From contig BFEA01000044.1 of NCBI GenBank assembly GCA_003427395.1, positions 2,617,318 through 2,645,806 on the forward strand: 28,489 nt of DNA. The letters run 5' to 3'. Below, piece by piece: positions 9,610-18,289 of this stretch (position 1 is its first letter; each line of letters begins with the position of its first letter). The stretch comes from Chara braunii (taxonomy: Eukaryota; Streptophyta; Charophyceae; Charales; Characeae). The position numbers and the translations under genes are program-made. Below the pieces are notes generated by a model. It saw only the letters and a program-made list of their open reading frames with translations, had not been told where the DNA came from and searched no databases.

Positions 9610-9633
9610 TTATCTATCTATCTATCTATCTCG
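9610..9633. repeat. (TCTA)n microsatellite, right flank of element I
   Basis: About five tandem units immediately outside the right LTR, followed by G/A-rich DNA like that left of element I. Together with 2578-2611 it suggests insertion into a TCTA tract. A 5-bp target-site duplication cannot be resolved inside it. Confidence 0.88.
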
Positions 9634-10045
9634 GTGGAATGGGCGGGTTGAGTCGTCGAGGACGGGGGCAAGGAAGCGCGGGGAGTGGGAAAGCGGAGCC
9701 GGGTGATCGAAGAGGCACGGAGGCCGGGGTGGAGGTCGAGGGAGCAAAATACTAACTTGAGAGTTCTTTCATGTAGCGTCATCGAAGGCGTCGAGAGTAC
9801 ACCACATGTCAATTACCAGGCACACCACAGCTCAAGACTGTCCACCGCACGTCACCGGGCCCACCATAGCTTACACGCCAGACACACAAAGAGAGAGAGA
9901 GAGCCGAAGTAATGGGCGAAGCAACGTTACCCTACCACCCATGCCAGGAAACGGGCCTAAGCATCGGGAAAAGGCAGTAGGGCCAAAAGGAAAGGTGCTA
10001 GGACTGGCGTACCGGCCCAATGGCCTCATCACCCGATGATTAACC
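9634..10045. other. Noncoding stretch, nothing recognised
   Basis: The first about 120 bp is G/A-rich, resembling the purine tract left of element I. The rest is unique-looking DNA with a short GAGAGAGAGAG run near 9891-9903. Short open frames exist on both strands but none has a recognisable domain. Confidence 0.6.
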
Positions 10046-10049
10046 TGTG

Positions 10050-10330
10050 GTCTGGGCCGCCTGGCCCTACCGAACTGACGACCTGGATTTGGGTGCGGTC
10101 TTAAGATCAGAACACTACGTCGATCCAGTTCTTCGGTCCGGTAGGTCCTGACGTCCCAGATCACAAATTGTTACATTCTTTCGACGATCGCGTTGATCCA
10201 GGCCGTCCGTCTGGTAGGGCACAACAGGCCAACGGCCCAGATCGCAGATTTGTTAGTCTTTCCACAATCTGGGCCGCGGACCGGTAGGACCTGGGACGGC
10301 CTGGATCTTAGATGTGTGACGCTAGCGATT
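10050..10330. repeat. Tandem repeat, ~72 bp x 4 degenerate units
   Basis: Units begin near 10051, 10123, 10196 and 10267. Each carries a version of TC(C/T)(A/G)GGCCG, a GG(T)AGG box and a CC(C/T)(A/G)GATC box, and several end in A-rich GATTTGTTA-like words. The period is 71-73 bp. No coding frame follows the period. Confidence 0.7.
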
Positions 10331-10904
10331 TTAATAGCGTAGGGACACTTGTCAGATCTATCCTATCCTCAATCTTTATCCGACTCCAATATGGTCCTTT
10401 CCTACCATCCAATGACAAACCCAATCTCACTCTAGTCCAAGATCTAATTTAAATCTAGCTGGACTAATTGTATCTCCCTGACTGTGCAACTCTCTCTCTC
10501 TCTCTCTCTCTCTCTCCAGTATTCACCTGCTCTTTTCGATTTCACTGTTGTCACCCCTCAGCACCCCCAGGATGCACGATCAGTCAAACAAAGGTCTTTT
10601 GGAATGAATTAAACCACCAGCACCTTAGCGGGGTAGGTACCAAGATTGGCCTAGAGACCTGGAAGCAAACACTTCTGTCTACCGAGAAAGTGAGAAGGGA
10701 CTTGCAGGGACAAGGGAAATAGGGGCCATGAGTCTTTTCTTTTTTGTTTTTCAACGGAAGGAAAACGCTCTGGAAAAGGCGGGCACTGCAGCAATTCCCT
10801 GAGAGACCAGGACTGCGTGAATGTTGGGGACCTTTTCCAGCACGTTTACGATGCTGTGCAGTGGAGCAAGGCCCTCAATATCACGATCCTTCGATAATCG
10901 AGAA
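10331..10904. other. Noncoding stretch with short (TC)n
   Basis: It contains a (TC)n tract at about 10491-10516 and otherwise unique sequence. An 84-codon plus frame at 10468-10722 spans the microsatellite and resembles nothing known. No exon for the neighbouring kinase was found here. Confidence 0.55.
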
Positions 10905-11092
10905 TCGAGACTCGTGGCTGAGTACTTCAGACAAAGGGCCTCGCACCACTAGGCAACAATCTACGCGTATCTGAGTGCATTCTGGATTATATTTGGACGA
11001 CCGGTTTTAAACCTCGATTGGGACCATGAGACTCGTGGCTGAGTACTCCAGACAACAACCTACATGTATCTGAGTGCATTCTCGACTATACA
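10905..11092. repeat. Direct repeat pair, ~120-bp offset
   Basis: GAGACTCGTGGCTGAGTACT occurs at about 10908 and about 11027. Each is followed by CAGACAA..., then TATCTGAGTGCATTCT and GA(T/C)TATA. The second copy lacks about 20 bases in the middle. Weaker similarity extends outward: CCAGCAC...CGATG(C/T)TGTGCAG occurs near 10838 and 11130. This points to an older, larger duplication. Confidence 0.75.
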
Positions 11093-11639
11093 CATTCAGG
11101 CTCATTCAACGCTTAAACTCTGTCGGGACCACTACCAGCACCTGAAACATTTCGATGTTGTGCAGCAGAGGGTGGCATCGTGTGACAGTCTTCCTTTATA
11201 GTCTTTTTTGTTTTTTCTGTCTGATATGTGCACAGGGGCTGTGACCATCTCAGAACACCAAAGGCCATTGACCCTCCTCCTCGGGTGCCATGCTAACCTT
11301 CAAATACAACCCTCTGCCCGGTGTCAACCAGGTCTCTACTCTGCCTCCACGCACGCCGGAGGTTGGAAAAAGTCAGCCGGGACAGGTACTGGCTGTTTAA
11401 ATGAAATTCAAAAAAGCAACACGAGTGCAGCCTGTCATATTACTCTCATATTGCTCTCTTATTACTCTCTCTCATATAACCATACATGTTGAGCGGGGAT
11501 TTGCAAACAACAGGGGAAGGGGTGTTGAACATAACGAACAATTGAGACAAGGACGAGCAAAACCAAATCCACATGCAGCCTACCTGTGACAAAAACTCAT
11601 AACATAATTTTGGGTAGTCCCTCCCCCCTGGCTGCTTAC
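11093..11639. other. Noncoding stretch left of the kinase exon, probably intron
   Basis: On the minus strand this follows the GTAAGC splice donor at 11639-11634, so it should be intron of the LCBK1-like gene. Minus-strand translation shows no match to the expected C-terminal Cys-Gly-Ile-Asp-Gly-Glu-Leu motif of the family. The next exon therefore lies further left, or is lost. Confidence 0.55.
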
Positions 11640-13057
11640 CTTTGTGTACTCAACATAGGGAAGGGTTATATGCCGCCCAAACTGCATCATGAAGAGGAAC
11701 CGCAGGAGCTGGAAACGGCCAACAGATCTGACAAGGAGCAAATCCAGGCCACCATCATCAGCCCCCGCAAGAGGGGCCAAGCTCTGTGAGTCGAAGCACT
11801 GCACACTTTTACACTGATGGTTGCATGCAATTACACAGAGGAAAGGACCCTGCCTCTGAACCCATTTCCCAGCAACAGCTCCCTGACAGCTCTGCACACC
11901 ATCGTCGGTTATCTTCATCACCACTCTGTCGTCCAGTGCTCTCCCGTTTCCCTTTCCCTCACCTTTCCCAGAGGCTTCACCGCCTTTTGACTTCTTATTA
12001 CCCTTCTTCCAGCCTTTCAAACCAATCGTCACAAACCCAACAGGGAAACAATGCCCACCATGTTTTGGTCCCTTCTTCTCTCGTTCCTTGACTTTTTCCT
12101 CCTCACCCTTCATGTTCTCCACATTCACGGGAGCCCATCCTGATCCCAACTTGCTGGCTGGGATGCCACCAGCATCGGCTGATGATCGGCTCTTCAACAG
12201 TACACCAGCACGATTCCTAGTTTTTGGTGAGCAAGACGGTGAACAGGACGATGTTGTCAGCACCTCTGCCGCAGGCTCCTCGGATGGCAGAGCAGCAAAC
12301 TTCTCTGAAGAACACCTGCGAGACTTCAGTGGTGGGGCTGCACCATGCCCTGAACCTGCACCATGGCCTGAACCTTTCTCTGCAAATAAATTACAAGCAG
12401 AAACACTCTTCCGCACCTTGGAGCCCAAGAGGAACCTTCGGAACCGATCCATCCCATCACCTTGTACCCCCTTCTCGTCCCCTAGGGCACCGCCACCGAC
12501 ACGCTTACAGAGATCCTCAACTGCATCACGCTGTGCATCATTACTCTCACCCTCATCCATACGCTCACATGTACTAGGACCTCTTACCTCACCAATCACC
12601 GGTATTACCGGTGGCCCTTTGACAGCAGCGTCATCCTCTATGACTCCCTTCCCTCCAGATACCACTCCCCCAGTAGGATCTAAGTCAATCTCACCCACCG
12701 CAATGTGGCTCAGTGGTGAACGCTGGGAAGGTACAGGGTCTTCTCGCCATCCAGCAGTTTCCTCCATCCCAGTCTTATCGACAGAGAAAACATCAGCCAC
12801 TTCCAGGTGGACATTTTCCTCACTGATATCCATCGACCCCTTTTCATCTCCAATCGCTTTCATGGCAGGGAGGTCACCGCACATGCCTGGCACAGACGCA
12901 TGATCAAATCCAGCACTTTGAGCATCTGCGCTGTCATCCATAGGAAGGAACTCCACCAAAAGATCATATGTTGGAAGCTTCAGCATCCTTTGCATGCCCG
13001 CAACTGCATATCGAAGAGGGCCGAATGTTTTCTGGTAGCTAGCTGACAACTCCAACA
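11640..13057 (-). CDS. LCBK1: Sphingoid long-chain base kinase (LCBK1-like), one internal exon
   Basis: Sphingoid base kinases phosphorylate C1 of long-chain bases at membranes and produce a lipid signal. This 1418-bp exon is open throughout. Its N-terminal part reads VLELSASYQKTFGPLRY and YDLLVEFLP. Its C-terminal part (codons 404-473) has VIACNHQCKSVQC, DDGGLDLLLVRSVGR and FGRHITLPYVEYTK. These match the C-terminal lobe of plant LCBK1 in the DAG-kinase/sphingosine-kinase superfamily. Between them is a Gly/Ser/Lys-rich insertion of about 364 residues; the Arabidopsis family member also has a long insertion here, but shorter as I recall. Borders: acceptor GTGCTTTTGCAG before 13057 and donor ACAAAG|GTAAGC at 11640/11639. 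The catalytic GGDGT lobe and the last exon are not in view. Codons 1 and 474-492 of the open frame are taken as intron-derived. Confidence 0.82.
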
Positions 13058-13713
13058 CTGCAAAAGCACAAGATACACCATCGATGCTCTCAATGTCAAT
13101 TTATCATCAAAAGCCCACACAGGAATCCAAGCATCATTCCCACATGTGCACACACAAAACATCATGCCAACACCATAGCTGGGCAGTCAATAAAGACAAA
13201 CCACAAACAGTGTTCGACAACACTGTTTTGCTGTTCCCACCAACAAAAATAACGCCACACCCAAATTGCCCATACTTCTAGGTTACCAGAGTGGCCCAGG
13301 GGCCAGGACCACTTATGTGGGAAAAATTGCTCATGGCATAACCTCCCTTCACCAAAGAGAGGTAGAAAGCTATGCTTGCAGGGTCCCCCTATATAGCCTG
13401 AGTAGTGGTAGGTAGGTAGTGAAAGAAAGATGTGTTCCATGACATGGCAGAACGCCAGTTCAAAATATGTGAGGTGAGAGAAAAATATATGGCTGTCACC
13501 CGATAAGGAGAAGGCAGCTTTAAGAAAATTAAAAATAAAATCCATCATGCCAATACTGGTACCGCGTCAACTTTTCAGTATACACTGACCAGATGGCCTT
13601 TTGGTCCCAGCACAAATATTTTCATATGACCCTACACGTACCAGGCCATAATAGAAATTTGTTGCTCGTCCCATGTTTCTGCAGTGCCCTTGCCTGTGCT
13701 TGACACAAGAATG

Positions 13714-13714
<1 letters not shown>
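13058..13714. other. Noncoding, probably intron upstream of the kinase exon
   Basis: On the minus strand this ends in the polypyrimidine-CAG acceptor at 13060-13058. A 128-codon minus frame at 13548-13162 shows no recognisable domain. No kinase GGDG motif was found. Confidence 0.5.
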
Positions 13715-13780
<66 letters not shown>

Positions 13781-13853
13781 ATCTCTCTCTCTTACACACA
13801 CACACAACAGACACACACACACACATGCGAGGGCACAGACACACACACACACA
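13715..13853. repeat. Compound (CT)n-(AC)n microsatellite
   Basis: (CT)n of about 60 bp, then CTATCTCTATCT, then several (AC)n blocks separated by GACAGACA- and GCGAGGGC-like spacers. Open frames here are composition artefacts. Confidence 0.95.
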
Positions 13854-14078
13854 CAGCGGTAGTGTGAGTAAAGCCTGCCACTTTTCTCAGGGGTATCGCT
13901 AACTCTGGGCGACGTAGTGAGTACTTATCCATCAGTCAAATGCATCCTTGGCAGACTGTCTGGGTTCAACCTCCTGAGTCAGTGAAAGTAGGAGGAAACT
14001 GTCTGGCACAGTCATGCTTTTTTCTTTCTTTTTTCATTTTTTGGGGGGGAGGTTGTGTATACTGAACACTACAACACA

Positions 14079-14090
14079 CACAAAAACACA

Positions 14091-14125
<35 letters not shown>

Positions 14126-14129
14126 AAAG
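14079..14129. repeat. (AC)n followed by a poly(A) run
   Basis: ACACAC... at about 14082-14103, then about 25 consecutive A to 14128. A poly(A) run could be the tail of a retroposed sequence, but no retroposon body or flanking duplication was recognised to its left. Confidence 0.85.
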
Positions 14130-14218
14130 ATGTGACAATAGAGGCTTATAAAGTTATAAACTCTAGCCGGCCCATCATGAAAGGCGCTGCCATGCAGCAT
14201 GTGCTCCCAGACCCTTTG

Positions 14219-14254
14219 CCCAAACCATACCCATTACCTTTCCCACCGCCCTCC

Positions 14255-14328
<74 letters not shown>

Positions 14329-14438
14329 GAAACAGAAGAAAATGAAGAAGAAGAACAAAACAGAGAACAAGAACAAATGAAAAAAGCAGCGTCACCTATT
14401 TCCCAAACCGTCCCCATCACCTTACCCCCCTCCTCTCT

Positions 14439-14509
<71 letters not shown>

Positions 14510-14690
14510 AGAAACAGAAGAAAATGAAGAGGAAGGAGGAGAAGAAGAAGAAAACAAAAACAAGAACAAACTGGCGCATGCTCCAATCCCCCTTTTCCCC
14601 AAACCGTCCCCATCCCCCCCCCCCCCCCCCTCCTCTTTCTCTCTCTCCATGTTTCCCTCCCTCCCTCTCTCTCTCTCCCCCCCAAGCGGA
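14219..14690. repeat. ~190-bp tandem repeat, 3 units, each with its own (TC)n-(AC)n
   Basis: Units begin with CCCAAACC(A/G)T(A/C)CCCAT at about 14219, 14402 and 14598 (periods 183 and 196). In units 1 and 2 this header is followed by CCTCTTCTCTC, (TC)n, (AC)n and the A-rich trailer AAGAAACAGAAGAAAATGAAGA. Unit 3 has a C14-15 run (about 14616-14630) and a shorter TC stretch, then decays. Confidence 0.85.
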
Positions 14691-15265
14691 AGACAACAAA
14701 GAAGACAATGAAGATGAAAGGATTTCACACAGTCAGTCCCGAAAAGGTCCTGGTCCCAGTTAGTCCGGTAGGCTACAGTACTGGAAGGGTAGGCCTAGGG
14801 TCTGTAGGATGAGGTCATACGTAGGTAGCTACAGTACCTGCAGGCACGTCAAGTCCCTAAAGTTCAATTTTGCAGCAGCCACCCAAAGAAAGTCGGGAAC
14901 TTTCACGAAATGGCAAATATGGCAAAGGCAGAGGATGGTACCGATTGAAACAGGCACAAACAGCCCACTGCAACTATATATTTTGGGCTACAGAGCCGGA
15001 AAGCATTCAGTTCAATTGTTCATTTGGCAGAATTGTGGAAGCGCTGCAAGAGCTTGTGCATGGGCGGCGAGCGCTCGTAAAACAACTCGTCTAGTTCTAA
15101 CACCAGTACTGACCGGCATGCGGCTGAACTCGGTGTTGACGCAGTGAGCGGTCTTTAAACCACCACTCTCCCCCAACCGGCCTAAATTCGGCCTTCCTGG
15201 CCTAACTAGCCGGGTTTTTAGCGGGCGGCGACCAGCAGGTGCACGAAGGTCCAATCCCGCAATTT
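14691..15265. other. Noncoding stretch, nothing recognised
   Basis: Unique-looking sequence. Plus-strand frames of 112 and 74 codons at 14809-15147 show no motif or splice logic that I can support. Confidence 0.5.
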
Positions 15266-15269
15266 CCAA

Positions 15270-15720
15270 CCGCCAACTTTGGCATTTTTCGCTCTCAAAG
15301 AGTCTCAAAAGAATTAATGAATAATCTGAAAATTTGAGATCTTGTAGATTAGATAGTGATCTTTCAAGGAAACATATCAGGGAATTTTTTTTTTATAAAT
15401 TGACCGTGAAATAAATGCCACGCTGATTCCTCACATTTTCGATTTTTTCCACTCTGCCACGTGAGGGCCAACAGAAAAAGTACCCCAACTTCCATGATTT
15501 TTTGCGCTCAGAAAGATGACTCATAAAATCTGAAATTTGGAAGGCCTGTAGATTTGGTCGTTTTCTTTCCAGAAAAAAAAAGAAAAGAAAAAAGTTTAGA
15601 CCGTGAAATAAATGCCACGCCGATTCATCTTATTTTCCATTTTTGACGCTCTACCATGCGTGGGCCAACAGGAAAAGTACCTCAACTTCAGCGACTTTTC
15701 ACGATAAAAAGAATGGATGG
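15270..15720. repeat. Satellite-like tandem repeat, ~200 bp, two full units plus a partial
   Basis: Units begin near 15274, 15486 and 15683 with CAACTT and a TTTTT-CGCTC(A)AA region. Each full unit contains GACCGTGAAATAAATGCCAC (about 15402 and 15599, 197 bp apart), then C(C/T)GATTC(A/C)TC and GGGCCAACAGRAAAAGTACC. They differ by substitutions and by A/T-run length. Confidence 0.85.
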
Positions 15721-16955
15721 TAATAACCCGCTCGGAATATGCCATTGTCGTCAGCCAGGGGTAGTCATTTCGGTCTTAGGGCCGAATCAAGGGCCAATGG
15801 CCACATCAGGCCAGAGCCACGGCCTGAACCGAGGCCCGGTGCTGTATGCACCAAACCAAGGCCTAACAGTGGGGCTTCAGAGGCCCTGCACCCGGCAGTT
15901 GACTAAACAAAGTCAATAGTCAACTGTAGCTCGAAAATTGAGGGTCACGAGTAAAAGTTTCTACATGGACCCAGTCCAGGCCATTGATCAGACACACACA
16001 TTTGGTTGTTTGTAGGTATTTGTGCAGAATCTGGTCCAAGTGGAAGTCGGCAACAATATGAAATCCAGGCCATAGACAACAGGTCAATCTGAGCCCTCGT
16101 ATCCTAGAGACCAGAGGCTGGTCAATCTGCGTCAACACTACATATTGAGCCAGCCCCTGCTCATTTACATTCAGTCTTGCACGTGCTGCTCGCCGCTGGC
16201 TGGACGTTGGCTTGACGCTGACACTACGCTGGCATTGTGTGTGACGACGATGAGAACTGCTGCATTGTGTTGCTGGCGCCTCTCTATTCTTGGCGCCAAC
16301 TGGGATCTTTATTGCTGATGTGGTGAAAGCCAGTTTGTCTTCCACTCAGATTGGGGTATCGACGAGGAGGGAGAACAAGGCTGTGAGATTGGTTGTGAGA
16401 GAGAAGAAGCTTCCCTGATTATTGTTGTCGACACTGCGCACTGCTGTAGCGTCTTCATGGGAGATCTGTGCCTACGTGGCACCATGTTGTGATCGGTTCT
16501 CGCCAAGCTCGTCTTTGGGATACTGTACGCTGACGTGGACAGAGGGGAGATGCCCGAAGGAGTGTGACATGAGGGAGATCTATCTTCGATGACATTGATG
16601 GATACTCTTTCACCCTCTTATCTCCCTCCTATCAGCTTCGGCCTTTGGTTACAAGACATTCGGATCACATTCATGATTATTGGAGACATTCACATGCGCT
16701 GAGACATCTTGCACTTCGACATTGACGAGTCTCTCTCCGGACTGGGTTCATTGCAATTCCGTATAAGAGTGTTACCTCCAACGCCACGATCTGTTGATGC
16801 GCACTGTCACGCACGATGGTAAGTACGGTAAGTAGGCTGCACGTCGATCGATCCGAATTTATAAACACGCGTGATAATATTCGGGAGTCTAGACATGACT
16901 TCCCGATATGCGCACTCACTTACCTGAAGCCTTGGTGATGATGTGGACCAGCAAC
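15721..16955. other. Noncoding stretch, no gene recognised
   Basis: Moderately GC-rich DNA with degenerate GGCC-rich words (15780-15900) and no coherent open frame. It contains outlying ACGT-core motifs at 16472-16481 (CTACGTGGCA) and 16531-16540 (TGACGTGGAC), which belong with the array that follows. Confidence 0.5.
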
Positions 16956-16960
16956 ATTGC

Positions 16961-17047
16961 TGACGTGGCACATTGTTGTTGAGGTGGCAATTAGCGCCAA
17001 CAAAAGTACCACTCGCAGAAGTGCTGAGGTGGCGCTCGACGATCAAC

Positions 17048-17125
<78 letters not shown>

Positions 17126-17434
17126 TGCTAACATGGCATTTGGAGTGCTGCCGACGTGGCATGGCATGTGGATGCTAACGTGGCATCCAAAGGAACAGCA
17201 GGGTATTGTCTTACATGGCACTTACCTATGTCGCGACTTACGTGCTGACGTGGCACCTGCATAGCCGCAGCGGTATCTTTAATCCGACGTGGCATACGAA
17301 CGGACTTGGCAATCGTGTGTTGCTAACGTGGCTACTGTGACTTGCCATTTTGAAGGCCTTGCTGGCCATTGTTGCTGAAGTGGCATACTTCGTGGATGTG
17401 TTGCGTTAGCTAAAGTGGGATGTGAAACGTGGCA
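16961..17434 (+). repeat. Array of degenerate TGACGTGGCA motifs
   Basis: Matches or near matches to T(G/A)ACGTGGCA occur at 16961, 16980, 17024, 17129, 17152, 17176, 17211, 17246, 17285, 17302, 17324, 17376, 17411 and 17425, all on the same strand, spaced mostly 15-50 bp. TGACGTGG is an ACGT-core sequence of the type bound by plant bZIP factors. The irregular spacing fits either a decayed minisatellite or a binding-site cluster. No adjacent promoter or gene was identified. Confidence 0.6.
17050..17124. repeat. (GA)n microsatellite
   Basis: About 37 uninterrupted GA units, interrupting the TGACGTGGCA motif array. Confidence 0.97.
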
Positions 17435-17484
17435 GGGAAGACTTGTGCTGCCCATTACCGTGAAGATTGGTGGGGATCCACACT

Positions 17485-18265
17485 TGTGGGAGGAATGTGG
17501 CCAGCTTCCTGTCCTCGACCGTGGCCCCCACCAAGCCTCATGCCTGCCCTAAGTGAAGGCGACCCTGAATATCCATGAGAGGCCCTCATCTCATCATTTT
17601 CCAATATGGGTATCAGACAGTTGCAGCACGTCAGTTTGTTCAAGTGCCACCTGGGCCTCCCCCTTGGCTTTTCCAAAAGCAGCAGCCGTGTCAAGCAGAT
17701 GAGCCTAGGACGCAGGTGGTTGCCCCCTGGGCACACGCAGTGTGAGGCCGACACATCACGAAGTGGCCGCGGGCCAATGAGAATGCATCATTTTCATCAC
17801 ACCTACCCCGCGGGCCCGGAGGTATCCCGAAGGAGGGCCTAGGTCGTTAACTGTAGGAATGGGCCTGGGTCAAGACACTGAAGCTACTAGAAACTTCCTC
17901 GGCTAGGCCCGGGCCGTCCAGCAGGGGAGCTGCTCCCATATAGGTAGGTGCCCGACCGAAGGAAGCTGGTCTGGCCTAGGCAGGCAATGAGGACACGCTG
18001 CTGAATCATAGCGCAAGTGTCTGCATGTGCGCTGCTGGATGGGGCGCGCGCGAGCGCTAAAAGGTGAGGGCCGCTGCAGGGCAGCGGGGCGCCAAGCGCC
18101 TTAGCCGAGCTGCAAGGGCACGAACAGGTGATGAGGCGACAATGGTCTTCAGGGAAGGAGACATAGGTGTGGGTGGGCAAAGTCGGATGAGGGGAGAAGA
18201 GATACCTGGTGTACGTGGGAGGTCGGCATTGGTGTTAACATCACATACATTGGTCTTCGACGACA
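17485..18265 (+). repeat. 5' LTR of element II
   Basis: Starts TGTGGGAGGAATGTGG and aligns along its length with 19940-20776 (shared words include GACGCAGGTGGTTGC, CTGGCCTAGGCAGGCAATG and GGGAGGTCGGCATTGGTGTT). CCCATATAGG at about 17935, conserved in the other LTR, may be the TATA region. The copies differ by many substitutions and indels, so the insertion is old. Confidence 0.85.
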
Positions 18266-18289
18266 GGGATTAAGAGATCTGACAAGCAA

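Noticed and set aside
9871-10164. 97-codon minus-strand frame
   Set aside because: It spans part of the 72-bp tandem repeat and a GA run. No family resemblance or splice evidence.
11580-11639. Extension of the kinase frame to the stop at 11580
   Set aside because: A GTAAGC donor directly follows VEYTK, where the family continues into another exon. The extra 19 residues do not resemble the family.
12088-12903. 271-codon plus-strand frame
   Set aside because: It lies wholly antisense to the LCBK1-like exon, which has domain matches and splice sites; this is a shadow frame.
13622-13902. Frames of Leu-Ser, Arg-Glu and Cys-Val repeats over microsatellites
   Set aside because: Pure translation of CT/GA and AC/GT dinucleotide repeats.
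14103-14128. Poly(A) run as the tail of a LINE or processed gene
   Set aside because: No endonuclease/RT coding or gene-like sequence to the left and no target-site duplication seen. An (AC)n-A(n) microsatellite is simpler.
14132-14763. Frames resembling membrane or Cys-Val-rich proteins on the minus strand
   Set aside because: They arise from (GT)n and (GA)n tracts in the three-unit tandem repeat.
16957-17178. 73-codon frame through the (GA)n tract
   Set aside because: The central part is Arg-Glu repeat from the microsatellite, with no domain on either side.
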